Below are positions 36,601 to 49,401 of a DNA stretch of 64,000 nt, in pieces. The DNA comes from Posidonia oceanica (taxonomy: Eukaryota > Streptophyta > Magnoliopsida > Alismatales > Posidoniaceae). Location: the NCBI GenBank assembly GCA_037176725.1, contig JAZBRS010000049.1, positions 37,626,001 through 37,690,000 on the forward strand, in the 5' to 3' direction. The notes beneath the pieces are model-generated. The model saw only the letters and a program-made list of their open reading frames with translations, did not search any database and was not told where the DNA came from. The position numbers and the translations under genes are program-made. Every line of letters starts with the position of its first letter. Position 1 is the first letter of the stretch.

Positions 36601-37399
36601 AATAGATATAATATTACCTGAATTCTTCTTTTCAATCCATTTCTTGTATTTCAGGCAATCCTTCTTTTGATGTCCAAATTTCTTACAGAAATAACACCTA
36701 TCCTTATTGATGGGCTTGTTGGCCACACTAGTTTTGTGTTTATTTTCAGAGTTTTCTGGACATTCTTTCCTTTGGATGCGTGGCCCCTTGATCCGTGACT
36801 AGCCAGATTCACAGCATTCATCTTGTTAACCAATGGAATAACAGCTTACCTTTCTTCCTCCTGAACACACTTGGTCATGAGTTCATTTATTGATCATTCA
36901 TCCTTATGTGTGTTGTAGGAGACCTTAAAAGGTTATACTCAGCCAGCAATGTCTGCAAGATGAAGTGGACTAAAAAGGAGTCTGAAATGATAATGTTGAG
37001 ATAATTCAGTTTTCCTGCTATATCTTGTATAGCCATGATGTATTCTCTTATATTTCCTTTTCCTGTATAGCGCATGGAAGTGAACCTCTGAATCAAGGTG
37101 CCTGCCTTAGCTTTGTCAGATCTAACAAATTGTTGCTCAATCATTTCTAAATAAGCCGTCGCCAGAGTATCAAAAGTCACAGTACCTTGAATATCTCTAG
37201 GTACATGTTGTAACATAAACGATAAATACAATCTATTAGATCTTTCCCATTTTTCATATTGAACCTTTGCATCTGCACTGTTTTCTTCTGTGGGTTTTGC
37301 GGGAGTAAAATCCACTCGAAAGCAAAGGTCCAAATTCATAAGGCCCAAGTGAAACAGTAAGGATTCCTTCCATTTAAGGAAATTTGTGCCATTCAACAA
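30637..37399 (-). pseudogene. Copia A Gag-Pol polyprotein, broken
   Basis: From 37399 down: a Gag core of the UBN2 kind (LNGTNFLKWKESLLFHL, then YLEMIEQQFVRSDKAKAG), a CCHC knuckle CYFCKKFGHQKKDC (36640-36710) and the protease site WWIDSGATVCTF with intact DSG. Integrase pieces are at 35813-36103 (CVDCIKSKTTNTYRKHA, LDLIHTDVCGPF) and 35186-35452 (HIWGCPAKAKIY). Reverse transcriptase lies in 34456-34800 (VYKTKRNSKGSIERYKARLV, HQIDVKIAFLNGELGEEVYM), continues after the nested LTR at 31854-31459 (LKKSIYGLKQASRQWY, LYVDDILI), and RNase H lies at 30637-30990 (MEAEYIACYMASSQAIW, YCDNEAAVKLS). Several stops and frameshifts besides the nested LTR make it dead. Confidence 0.88.
31833..34533 (+). mobile_element. 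Solo LTR (LTR3), 2701 bp, nested in Copia A
   Basis: Starts TGTAGATATCCCAATTTG, and the right edge follows AAGGTTACTATA. It is flanked by CATGT at 31828-31832 and 34534-34538. Removing it and one CATGT joins the Copia reading frame exactly. The shared block GGGGTGCCTAACACCTTCC is at 34198-34216 and GACTAGGTGGCGACTTCG at 34366-34383. A GC-rich island (32030-33180 and 33550-33740) has apparent long frames that look like composition effects only. The usual terminal CA reads TA. The opposite orientation and the lack of an internal region mark it as a separate, later event. Confidence 0.88.
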
Positions 37400-39228
37400 A
37401 GGTACTCTAATCGTGCTTCTATCAACAAAAAAAGCTGCAAAAATTACTCACATTAAAACTTTATATTTAACAATAGCATCATCATAACTCTACATTGGCA
37501 GATGAAACAACATGCTATAAAGTAAATAAACATAAAACTAATTTTGCATGCATAAATATCTATGTAAGATTACATCGTTGGATACTAAAATGTTCCATAT
37601 TAATTATACAAACAGAATTATTCCACCCATTTAGATATAAGCATAACAATTTCACGTTAGTGAAGACTTGTTAATCTCATTTATCTAAATGCAAGTTCGA
37701 ATACCATCCTTATTAGATTTAAATCTAGACTTATGTAATTAATACAATCAATCTTTCTTACTTGGTGCCACATAGGTGATATTCCAAGTTGTCCAAATTA
37801 AAAGTAAAAATTACGTGGCATTCATAAAACCTTAAAGTTGGACAAAATATATGTAAAACCTCTTTAATCATGCTAAAATAACTTTATGACATGTTAAAAT
37901 AATTAAGGCATGTTCCTTGATAGCATGGATATAAAACTGTCACACATAGGTCTAATTTGTCCTTACATGTAATATGCAAAAAATAATTATCAATTTATCC
38001 AAAATACGTAAAAACCACATGGATAAAATATTCAGATGATTAAGCCCAAAATTTCAGTCTAAATCACCCTTAAACATGCTTTCTAGAAACATTTAATCAC
38101 TAAAGTATGAAAACATGAACTAAAATGCAATTAAAATAAACTGCAGTAGTTTATTCTAACATAAACTATAATCTGTTTATGCAAAATTACATTCTGTAAC
38201 AAATATTTAAACTTCAGGGACCTAACATATATTTCAGAAACTTATAAAATTTTTCATAATAACAGATAACTTGAATGTTATAACCAGAAAACTCAAGACT
38301 GGAAAAGAAATAATAGATTTCTGTGGGGTTTTCGTTAAATCAGAGGACTTTGTAGAGTTTTCCAATTAAAATAAAACTCAAATGTAAGAAAACATAACTG
38401 CAGGGATTAATATGCAATTATCACAGAATAAAATACATAGGTGGATTGGATAAATGGATCTGCCCCGGATCCGTTTACCACTTACATTAAAAACCCTAAC
38501 AGGGTCCAAATAGGAGAAGGGGAAAAGGTTGCGTCGGCATGATGGCCTCCGGTGGGCACCCAGATCTGGCCATCGGGCCATTTTCAGCTACAACGAGCCA
38601 GATTCGGCTGTTGACAGTCCAAAAAACACCTTAAATGCCGTTCTGGTCGTTTAAAACAGCCTGGATGGTCAGAAAAGGTTGATTCTACCTCATGTGTGGC
38701 CTGAAAAACCGTCCCGACTGCGGGAACGTATAGGAATGGTCGGAAAACGACATCCACACGACCTAAAAGGCTGGATATTCCATTTCATACCATTTTCCTC
38801 ATGATTTCATCGTTATACATGAAAATCAGATGTGCACATACAAAATCATATGATGAAATCGTCCCCAAAATCCAAAAATAACGACAAAACATGGCTCTGG
38901 TACCAGTTGATAGGCTATATGGGGCTTACCTGATGTCATCATGTCGTTGATCTTGATGCGGAAGTATTCCTCGTATGTATCCCTACAACAACCACTTCTG
39001 CTCCTATGAAGGAAGTCTCTCAAGGCAAAGCAAAAGAGCTGGAAGATATGTTATATGGTTGTGTGTTGAAATCCTAGAGGGATATCTCTTATATATCACA
39101 CTCTATAATTGTGTTATAATATCTCTCATACACCACTTAATTTAATATGCCTCACAATTAAGCTAGTCCACTAATCAAGTTGGTTAAATCACATAAGTTA
39201 GATATTTAAATTTAGGTCCAACAACTGT

Positions 39229-40590
39229 TGCATGTATTGGTTGTTCAAGATGTTTCTTGGATCTCATGTTATGACTTTAATTGATATATTAATCTATATA
39301 ATCAATATATATATTCATGTAATTTCACGTTTTGTTCCAATACTATATTACTATGTTCATGTTCTACAGACACCCAGCGGATGATTTAAAATGTTTATGG
39401 TATATACTTGTTAATTTGTGTGATTATTATGATAGACAATAGATGGTAATCATTATTGAAACTTAAAATATATTTCCACATGTACCACTTTCTATAAGCA
39501 AAATTAGACCAAAAAATTGTTTACAAAAAAAAAAAAAAATTAGACAAAAAATTTCCATGTGTAACAACCAACGTTTTTGGGTCAACAATTTTTGCATGCT
39601 TACAGTGAAATCGTTAGACACTTCGTTGCCATTGTAAGGAAACAAATACCAGAATAGAATGGAAGGATGATGAGCTTTGTGAGTGTGTACAAAAATTGAT
39701 GTGCAGCTTAAATTCGAAAGAACAGAGTCGGTGAAACCGGATCGGAGTCATCGGATCCGAGGTCTCCGGCATGTGCCTCCCCACATTAAACGCGGTGCCC
39801 ATGTATTGTCCCGCCCGCGTCACACCTGCCCCACTAGACACTACCCAATTAAGTACAGCCAACTTTAACATGAGCACCACCCATTTCTTCGCCGTCCGAT
39901 TCTTCCATCCAACCGACACCGATTCCCGTTAACCTTCCACACTTGTACGGCTCTACCTGTGCATTTTCAATAAGGTAAATGTCCTAAACACCCTCTTATT
40001 TTCTCTAATTGGTAAACTAGTATCTTCCACTTACATTTAATTTTGACTTTCAGAAAATCCTCATCATTGTTTTCGCTTACGAGTTTTTTTGGAATATAAG
40101 TTCACGACTCATACTAGTTATTTTCTAGAGAATGTTTCCTTACAAATTGTAAATAAACTTCCACAATCGTCCAAGAGAAAATACAAAACAACTAATGAAA
40201 AACCATCTGTGGCAGCCACAAGTAGAAAATTCACACACAGATTCTTTGAAAAATAATGCCTATTTAGACAACAACAATTTGTCTGGTTCCAGGAAGTCAA
40301 TTATTGCCATTACCATTCTTCACGAGCTCTGCTCACCCAACCAGCAATAACAACAAAAAAACAAACTACATTTTATTTTCAAATAACATCTGCAATTCTA
40401 CATCTACATTCTACGACAAACAATGAGCAACAAAAGTCATAAACTGCGTACCAACCCAAGATTATCACACAATAATAGGTAATTTATGAAATCGTCCAAA
40501 CCTGAAGGAGCATCATGAAATGCAAGTAAATGCCACGGGATTTCAACGCAAATAACCCCCTCTCCTCCTCTTAACGTTGTCTTGCTTTGA
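39229..40590. other. Intergenic region upstream of the RGP gene
   Basis: AT-rich from 39229 to 39680. A more GC-rich patch at 39720-39930 contains CGGATC and GTCTCC words but no supported gene. AT-rich again to about 40540. Nothing else was recognised. Confidence 0.4.
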
Positions 40591-40599
40591 TTGTTTCCC

Positions 40600-40749
40600 A
40601 CCCTCTCCCTCCCGATAAAAAGGCCCCAACCCGAAGGCGAAGGACACCTCCAAATCACTCTCTCTGTCTCTTCCTCCGTTTCCTCTGTTGTTGAAGAAGA
40701 ATTGAGAGAGGTCGGAAGGAAGAGAAAGAAGAGCAGCAGCAAGCAAGCA
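40600..40749 (+). promoter_or_regulatory. Core promoter and 5' UTR of the RGP gene
   Basis: A weak TATA-like GATAAAAAGG (40614-40623) is followed 35-65 bases later by a pyrimidine patch (CACTCTCTCTGTCTCTTCC, 40657 onward). An untranslated, A/G-rich leader then leads to the start codon at 40750. This layout is common in plant housekeeping promoters. The transcription start is inferred, not seen. Confidence 0.4.
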
Positions 40750-43704
40750 ATGGCAGAGCCAACGGTCCCGGTCTCGCCACCCCTGAAGGACGAGCTGGAT
40801 ATCGTGATCCCGACGATCCGGAACCTGGACTTCCTGGAGATGTGGAGGCCGTTCTTCGAGCAGTACCACCTGATCATCGTCCAGGACGGGGACCCCAGCA
40901 AGAAGATCCTCGTTCCCGAGGGCTTCGACTACGAGCTCTACAACCGCAACGACATCAACCGCCTCCTCGGCCCCAAGGCCTCCTGCATCTCCTTCAAGGA
41001 CTCCGCGTGCCGCTGCTTCGGCTACATGGTCTCCAAGAAGAAGTACATCTACACCATCGACGACGACTGCTTCGTACGTACCGCCGCCGCTCCATCTCTT
41101 TTCTTCTTTTACAATTTTCCTTTTTTCTTTTTCCTTTTTTGAGAATTTGGACTAGAGTGTTTTGGTGAAGTTAAGAGTGTTTTGATACGATTCTGGTGAT
41201 CTTGGTCTTGAACGTTGTTGTTTTAACGAAAAGTTCGTTTTGCTAGTTTTTTTCTTCTTCTTTATATATGATTTGGTTACTTTCATTACAAGCATTTGAT
41301 TTTTGAACACTGAGAGGTTTGATAGGCATTGGCATGACCAGATCTGTTGAAGTAGAAGCTTTTTTTGACTAAGTTATTAGCATGAGTAGAGATCTGTTGC
41401 AAGTCAAAGGTTTTGAAGCTAAACCATTGAGATGAATAGATCTGTTAAAAGTATAGATCTGTTAAAAGTATAGATCTGTTTGAAGTCAAATGTTTGTTGG
41501 GAACCGCACTTGTGGTTTGAATTTCACGCAATCGGTCAGGTCTTGAGATGTATGTGTTGGATTGATCTGTCATTATACTAAAAAAAAAAGAGCATTTGTG
41601 TTTTGAATTTCGTCTTAATCAGAACTAACAAACGGGTTCCAAACACCATGCTTCTTTTTTTTTCTTTCTGTAATCCATGAATACAGAAAATTCAGATGTT
41701 TTAAAACACTACGTTATTGAGGTCGTCACTCTAAAGAGTTCACAATTCATACTACCACAATGAAACCTAAATTTTTAGCTTTCGAATTTGATTTAAACAA
41801 ATTGGGGGTGCAGCCTGGAGTTTCAGAAACCTTCAGCATTCACAAAAGCTGCTAATACTGTACTTAGTTTTATCTTATTATTCTGCAGAACTGTTAATTT
41901 AAAATCTTCCACATCGAAATTACCCTTGTAATCGTTAACATGTCTTGCATAACCATCCATCTTGGATATTCTGACTAAAAACATGGATGTGTGGGATACT
42001 GATTCCATTGATGACTGACTGGTTGTACAGGTGGCTGAGGATCCAAGTGGGCAGAAGATCAATGCGCTTGCGCAGCACATCCAGAATCTGCTCACACCAT
42101 CTACACCCTTCTTCTTCAATACTCTGTACGATCCCTACAGAGAGGGTGCAGACTTTGTCCGTGGGTACCCCTTCAGCCTCCGAGAAGGGGCTACCACTGC
42201 AGTCTCTCACGGATTATGGCTTAACATCCCTGATTATGATGCCCCCACCCAGCTCGTCAAGCCTCGTGAGCGCAACACAAGGTGAGCTGCAAGATCCCAA
42301 TATACAGTCGTACTTGTTATAACTTATGCTTTGTTTTAGTCCTAGCTCTACTGAAGTGAGTAGGATCTGAAATTCTAATTTAAGATGTACGAATTTAAGA
42401 TGTAGTTTGACTATAGCTAAATTCTTATTCTTATTACTGTAGAAACCGAATTGATGTGATTTGCTTTCTAAAATATGGAAAATATGAGGTGTGGTCTGAC
42501 TGCATGAGGCATCTCAATGAGATAAATCTCACACGTCATCATCGGTTGATTTCACCATCACTTAGATATCTAAACCTTGACTCATTTAGATAAGGGATAA
42601 ACAGGATATTTCAATTTTCTTGTCATTTCTTGACAGAAAACACTCAAACAGATATCAATTCATCAACTTAGCCATTAGTAATCTATCTAGCTTTATCCTA
42701 TTCCTCTTGGTTTCAAGTTGATAGAGATAAACATGTAATCCTTCAATACTGAAACAAATCCTGTGTTTTTACTGCTCTCTAAATGATTTGTTACAAGCAA
42801 TATACCTAGATAATTGTTTGTAACTTTCAAAATACAAGAGCATGATGGAGTTGCCAACCAGCTCATCTTTTCTTTCCTTGTGATGGAGTTGTTCTTATAT
42901 TCGTTTTGATCTAATATTAGTTTCTATACTTGGTCTTATATAGGTATGTGGATGCTGTTCTGACCATCCCAAAAGGTACCCTGTTCCCAATGTGTGGGAT
43001 GAATCTGGCATTCAACAGGGAGCTCATTGGCCCTGCCATGTACTTTGGGCTTATGGGTGATGGGCAGCCTATTGGAAGATACGACGACATGTGGGCTGGC
43101 TGGTGTGCTAAGGTAAACTGGTTGTCTTCCCTTTGATTTTGTAAAATTCATTGCAAGTAGGGAACACTTCATATTGTGATGGGTATACAGTATACTGTGA
43201 CTGTATGGTGTATTCATGTGCATTATAGTCTGATGCCATCAACAAAGGGGTAGAAAGCCCCTAAAATTAAACTTTATTCTCATCTTTGAACATCCGCATA
43301 CATCAGCCAGCCTCATGAACTAAATTTTTTTATGGTCTATTAATTATGGATCTTGGAAATGCACAATGCAGGTGATATGTGACCATCTGGGTCTTGGGGT
43401 GAAGACGGGGTTGCCTTATATCTACCACAGCAAGGCAAGCAATCCGTTTGTCAACCTGAAGAAGGAATACAAGGGCATCTTCTGGCAGGAAGATATCATC
43501 CCCTTCTTCCAGGCAGCAGTCCTCCCAAAGGAGTGCACTACAGTGCAAAAGTGCTACCTGGAGCTGTCCAAGATGGTGAAAGACAAGCTGGGCCATATTG
43601 ACCCTTACTTTGAGAAACTTTCCGACGCCATGGTCACATGGATTGAGGCATGGGACGAGCTGAATACACCAAAGGACGCTGAGGCTGCCCCCAATGGCAA
43701 GTAG
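40750..43704 (+). CDS. RGP: UDP-arabinopyranose mutase / reversibly glycosylated polypeptide (GT75), 358 aa
   Basis: Exons 40750-41073, 42031-42281, 42944-43112 and 43372-43704 join in frame through GT-AG introns to a 358-residue protein, the usual RGP length. Family marks are [20 protein letters not shown] at the N-terminus, the metal and nucleotide-sugar motif TIDDDC (Asp104-106), YPFSLREG with Arg159 (the position of the self-glycosylated arginine in UAM proteins), [11 protein letters not shown] and [10 protein letters not shown]. Known role of the family: interconversion of UDP-arabinopyranose and UDP-arabinofuranose at the cytosolic Golgi face, supplying arabinose for cell-wall polysaccharides. 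No signal peptide or membrane span is seen, as expected. Exon 1 is strikingly GC-rich at third positions, the later exons less so. A polyadenylation-like AATAATAAA follows at 43745. All key residues are intact. Confidence 0.97.
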
Positions 43705-44612
43705 GACTGTAGCAACCCGTCATTGAACACTTGGCAGTAGCCTCTAATAATAAATTGTGGTCTGATAAGGATCTCTCTGTTCTTTATAATCAATTTATTT
43801 TACATAAGCTATTGTGGCTATCGTTTAGTGGATACTTTGAGTTTCATTGCTGTACTGGTGGGCTATAGGAATTTTGCGGTGTCGCTTTATTTGTAACAGA
43901 TACGGTTTTAGTTGTTGCAATTGATAATTTCGTCAGAAGCATCTTCTTTCAAAAATTCCTTTCAAGTTTCTTCTCGTGGAGCACTAGACCTGTTCTACAT
44001 TTAACAAAGAATGTTGATGATAGGATTAACGATGTATCTTTATTTCAATGTCTTCAGCATTGTGGTTTTTAAGCACGCAATTCTGTTGCAGCATAATCAA
44101 CCATGCAAATAAAAATAACAATGTGTATCAAAGGAGATCAGGAAACCCTCCAGCAAAGACATGACTATGCTACAGCCTACATGACATCACTTTAGATTTC
44201 TTCCTAGATGCTGGTGATTCCTCCAAACTAATATTTGTCATGTTCCTCATTTAACTAGTGCGTGTCGTATTCCTGATTTGTATTATTGCATTTTTCCATC
44301 ACATGTCTTGTCAACCAAAGAGCCGCCGCCACTTTTAGCCCAGTCCAACCCAATACCCTCAAATGAAAGTTTGTTCCAATCCAATGTCAGTGGACCTTGA
44401 TGAAGTTCCATGATGGTGTTGCTACTCTAATTTTGTTTTCCATGATGAAGTTCCAAAAATAAAATCCGATCCATTAAACTTGGTTTGGATTGTTAAAAAC
44501 TTAAAATACCTAGAAATTACAATTTAAGTGATCTAATGCTTTTTAGCATAGTGAATTTGTGATATTTTCTTTAAAAAAAAAAAAAGGTCAGGATGAAGTG
44601 CACCATTCATCA
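43705..44612. other. 3' flank of the RGP gene and intergenic DNA
   Basis: Holds the RGP 3' UTR (to about 43800) and AT-rich intergenic sequence. No further gene or repeat was recognised. Confidence 0.45.
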
Positions 44613-45246
44613 TAGACTTGACAATGGGTTGTGTTTGGATCGAAGACCCGTGGGTCTGGATCGTGAAGTTAGGGTTTGAACTTAGAAAATAAGACTCATG
44701 GACTTAGACTCGATAGATCCGTCTGTTTATTGGGTAAAGTCTGGGTCCAAAAATACTCAGACCTATCGACCTATGGATTCAAAATATATTATAATAATTA
44801 TATTTAACTATATAATAATACTTCTTTATTTTTTAACAAAACCTTAATTTTCTTTTCCCAACTATATAATAATTATATTTAACTATATAATAATACTTAT
44901 TTATTAGATTTTGATTGTTATTTAGTTTTTCTCCAACGAAAGTGCTTGTTATTAATTATTATAATGATTTGATTAGTATTTTAGTATGTATAATATTCAT
45001 GACTAATTTTATAAATTATAGTAATCATTGTAATCAATAGGTATTTTTCGCTAGATTTTTATACTAGTATCATTTAATGTTCAAACCCGTCAGATCCGAG
45101 ATCCGAACCTAGACCTATTATATTCATAAGTCTGAGTCCAGATTTTAAATTGCGGGTCTAGATCTGAACCCAGATCTGTGTAAAAAGATAAGTCTGGATC
45201 TGGATATAAGTAGACTCGATCCAAACCTAACCTATTGATAGGCCTA
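44613..45246. mobile_element. hAT-like non-autonomous element (MITE), 634 bp
   Basis: The left end TAGACTTGACAATGGG continues to GTTTGGATCG. The reverse complement of the right end, TAGGCCTATCAATAGG, also continues to GTTTGGATCG; 24 of 30 bases match. Subterminal parts repeat GGATC, GATCC and GTCTGG words and the middle is AT-rich and non-coding. The flanks ATTCATCA and ATCATTCA are similar but not a clean 8-bp duplication. Confidence 0.55.
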
Positions 45247-47357
45247 ATCATTCAACTTCATAAAAAAAAAAAAGGAAAATCTACGAGCTTTTGATTCATA
45301 CTTTTGAAGTTCTTCAATAGGTTGAATTTTAATTTATAGAAATATTTAGAAGATCATGTTTAACAGAAGATAATTTTCATTAAAGTTCTATCATGGAAAG
45401 TAACCAGAGCATACCGACACCTTTGGCACTCTCGGATCCTGTAGTCCTGTACATTCACAAAAACGAGTCAGGATGGAGTGACATGGCCACATGGGGGAAA
45501 AAGTCATTTCCGCGCTTTACAGGTTCTTACTTTTCTTCCTCTATGTGAGAAGAAAGAAATTTTGTCAAAAAAGTCGGAGAAGAAAGAAGGCAAGATACCT
45601 TTGGTGACCTTTCCTCGGATAGGAACAACCCACTTGTTAGACTAGATGACTAATGTTCGAGAAGAATAAGCAAAAGAACAGAAGTGCGAAGACAAAGGGC
45701 AATTTCTCTGTTTAGACTGCACAAAATGAGTTGAGTTTCCAAGTCTAATGTAGACTAAACACAATACACCGTTAATTTATTGCAACGGTCGTTTTCTCTC
45801 AGACATTAGAACAAGTTTCGTATCTGCACTGCTAATATATATATTTTTTGAACAAACGGTAAGCAAATAAATTAATATATCACTTGACTCTAAGTTCCAC
45901 CATCAAACAACTAAAATAACAATGTTAACATAATATATCATAAAAAATCCCAACTAAGAATGGATAATCAGACCTTAAGAACCACAAGATTAAAGAGAAC
46001 TAATAGTCTAATGTCACCAACTTAGAATAATAAGATAGAAATCAAAAATAAAAAATCGACAATAAGTCAATTACCAGAGTCATTAGAAGACAATGGAAAT
46101 GTGTGTTTCGTATGATCCGTAATTACATTGCAATTTTTGCATAAGAGGAGTGACTGAATAAATGAGAAGCACTATTTTCAGCTCTGACATTTGTCTCCTA
46201 TCATCTATTGCAACTCTAGAAATGAGATGGAAAGGAAATCCAACAGCTCTCGATGTTTCTTTGTGGTAGTCTGAGATGGCAAGAGAGAGAGACGCCAGAC
46301 GTCTCAAGTCAGAGGCCAATTAGAGAAGTTTCGATGCTTAAGTTAAAGATATATTTAAGAGTATAGAGGAAATTGAGTTTGTAAGCTTTATTTCCTTATC
46401 AGGGCGTGTAAGGGTGGATACTGGATAGATATAGGAGAAAATAAGATTCTATTAATAACATATCAAGATTTAGTCCTATATTACTTAGAATAAGAAGTAA
46501 GTAGGTTAAATAAAGACTAAGATCAAGTACTATATTAACTTCAACTTGAGCATTTTAAGCATGTTGTTGGGTTTGAGGTTGTTGTAGGTCAATTAAGCCT
46601 AAATTGTTACAAATGATGTCAGAGTCTGGATCAATAATAAAAAATGTTGTTATAGACCAATTGGGTTTGAATCATTATAAATTTGTAATATCTCAAGATT
46701 TAATACCACATTACTTAATATAAAAAGTGGATGGTCTTAAATTAAAACTAGGATCAACTACCATATCAACTTTAACTTAAATATTTTAGACCTGATTATT
46801 GAGTCTGAGATTGTTATGGACTAATTTCAGACAGCACTTCGACTGATTGCCTCCTCTTCTCCTCTTATACCATTAAGTTAAGATCCTCGGGCTAGCCGCC
46901 AATTCAGCTACATGAAGCAACACACTTTATGCTATTGTTGAGTATCCAGCAACACATGTTTGTCATGGAGCACAGATTGCGTATGATGAAAGACCTGTAA
47001 ACATTTTTTTTCCCAAATTAATGAATCGCCATGTGGTAAATAGCAAGCTGCATGCATGAAACCAAACCTCTTTCCATCTTCATTATCTGATTGAACTCCT
47101 GGAGGCAGCCCAAACAGCAAGTTCACAGCATAATGGCATTGGAGAAGGATATGAGTTGCATTTCCGGACTGTCACTACAGAATGAGCAGGCACTAGTAGA
47201 AGGATATATTACAAGGTAGGAAACCAAAGGTAAATTAAGCACCTTGCATGAACCGACCTCCATGTAGAAATAATAACCCTGGGAGTCACAGCATTTCTTT
47301 GTATCCATAATAGAATGGACAATATGTATATGATGTTGAAATGGAAGAGACACCAAT
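45247..47357. other. Intergenic region with a diverged direct repeat
   Basis: No gene is supported. Bases 46455-46600 and 46690-46835 are diverged direct copies about 235 bases apart (shared TCAAGATTTA, ATTACTTA, ACTA and the GTTGTT/GATTGTTATGG parts). They look like LTR fragments of an old element. Confidence 0.4.
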
Positions 47358-48953
47358 GTTGTGTTTGGTATATCGGAACGAAAATAGATAGGAATGGAAT
47401 AAACTTTAGAATGGAATAAAATAGAATGAAATGGAATAGTTTTATTTCATTCCTGTATTTGGTATGTAATCAAAATACAGAGTGGAATTGATAAACAATT
47501 CCTTTCCATTATTTGATATATAGGAATAGAATCAGAATGCAAATACAAAATCTATATATTAACATTTACATATTAACAAAAATATCTTGTTAACCTGAAA
47601 AAAAAAAATAGAAGAATTTTTTTTCAAACAAGTAGAATAACAGGTTTACCTCCTCATTTATTTGCGTTTTTCAGTTTAGTATCCTAAACTTTTTTTTGTT
47701 ACAACTTACTCCCTTCAACTACCTCCGTTAAACAATAAGACCCCTTGCGTCAGGTTTGAAGGATTATAGTATTGTTTTTGGACAAATTTGCCATTCTTTC
47801 CATCTTCTTCCATTTATCCCATCAACTATTCAAGTTTTTCAACTTAGTACCTTAAACTTTTTTCATTATAACTTGCTTCTCTTAACTACCTCTGTTAAAC
47901 AATAATACCCTCTTGTTAAATTTGAAGGGTCATGTGACATTTATAATATTTCTTTCGGACAAATTTGGTCTTCTTTCCTACCTTCTTTTTCACCATCTTC
48001 TTCTATTTTTTCTACGTCATAAATCCTGAATTCAACTTCACCATCAAAATTTTCTCCTTTCATCTTCTTTCTCAAACATTTTTTCTCTATTTTCTTGATA
48101 AACTGATGATCTTGAGCTTCATCAACACCACGGGAAGATCTCGAGCTTCTTCCTTATCATCATCAAGTATTTCTCAACTAAAGGTCTCAATCTGCTCAGA
48201 AAGGGTGTTGACGACTGTGATTTGTGTCGGGTGGGGTTGGATGAGGAAGAAAGGGTTCCATAGGAATAACGTTCGGATCGGGTTCCGTAGAGTTGAAAAT
48301 GAGATTATTTGTAATTGAAGGTAAAACGGTTAGATAAAGCAAAAATTTAACGATGTATATTCCAAAATGTGATTTATTATAATTTATCATAATTGAAGAG
48401 GGCAAGTTGTGACAAAAAAAAAGTTTAGGGTACCAAGTTTCAAAACTCGAATAGTTGAGAGGTTAAACTGTAATTTAACCCTTGAAAGAGGCAAGTTGTA
48501 ACAAAAAAAATTAGAGTACTAAGCTGAAAAATGCGAATAATTGAGGGGGGCAAATAATAATTTAATCCTAGAATGGTAAATTACAGAGGATAAAACGGTC
48601 AAACCATACAAAAATTTAACGTCATTTAGCTAAAAAGGAGTTTTGTTGTAATTTACCATAGTTGAAATGAGTAAGTTGTAACAAAAAAAAGTTTAAGGTA
48701 CCAAGCTGAAAAAATTAATGGTTAAGGAGGGTAAACTATAATTTATCCTTTTTTTTATTTCTAATGGAATGAGAATCAAATTCCTTGCATATCAACAAGG
48801 AATCAAATTCTCAAGAAGAGTGAGAATTCTATTCACAAGGAATGGCCGTTCCGACCATATTTTCGTACCAAACGTATGAATATCATTCCATCTCTAAAAT
48901 TTGATTCCATTCTAGTTTATTCCACCCTCCATTCCAACGAACCAAATGCTATA
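47358..48953. mobile_element. Nested inverted-repeat DNA elements, about 1.6 kb
   Basis: The outer ends are inverted copies: GTTTGGTATATCGGAACG and GGAATGGAATAAACT on the left, and on the right the reverse complement reads GCATTTGGTTCGTTGG and GGTGGAATAAACTAG. Inside, a unit of about 90 bases (CTCAT...TTTTTCAGTTTAGTA then AAACTTTTTTTTGTTACAAC) occurs twice on the left (47643, 47820) and three times in inverted form on the right (about 48360-48440, 48455-48560, 48640-48752). The centre is non-coding. It is best read as one non-autonomous element inside another; superfamily not certain. Confidence 0.6.
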
Positions 48954-49393
48954 CTAGAATCGTTTCAATTGTTAAACTTAAATTAGACTTGAAAATTGCG
49001 ACTCTAGCTTGAAAGCAAAATTCTAAATCCAAGATTTTCAAATCTCATCTGATTTCGGTCTGTCAACTTGAATTTACGTATCCATATATTCCGTAGGGTT
49101 TGGTCTGACCGACCAAGCAGTGCATGAAAGGTAGAGATATTGACTGCAATATTATATATTGTATCTGGCCATATGTATGGCAACCCTAACCTAGCTTCTC
49201 TTGTAGTTCTCTACTATGTGTGAAACCTAAGACATATAATCCGTGAAGTATCTAAACGAGAAGAAGTCACGTAAAACAAACCGCTTGTAAGACTAATAAA
49301 AGTATATGGTGGAAATGTATACGCAAACATTCTTGACGAAGAAGCGTGTAATCATATCAGCATCGTAAAATATTTGACTTTACAAAACTATTG
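48954..49393. other. Intergenic, nothing recognised
   Basis: AT-rich sequence between two non-autonomous elements. No gene, repeat family or motif array was found. Confidence 0.4.
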
Positions 49394-49401
49394 ATCTTGA
49401 A

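Larger units (their letters stand above)
29933..39223 (-). mobile_element. Copia retrotransposon A with both LTRs, 6.6 kb plus a nested LTR
   Basis: Minus strand. LTRs at 38908-39223 (5') and 29933-30248 (3') are both 316 bp, start TGTTG and end TATCA. About 36 positions differ between them by eye count, nearly all transitions. Flanks are ACTAT (29928-29932) and ACTGT (39224-39228), a 5-bp target duplication with one change. The primer-binding site TGGTACCAGAGCC is at 38893-38905, and a purine-rich tract AAGTGGGAGAT precedes the 3' LTR. The 5' leader (37400-38890) is long and untranslated. A 2701-bp LTR of another family sits in the reverse transcriptase. Confidence 0.92.

Noticed and set aside
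46083..46319. 78-codon minus-strand frame with a plausible Met start
   Set aside because: No recognisable domain, AT-rich surroundings, no splice partners; could be chance.
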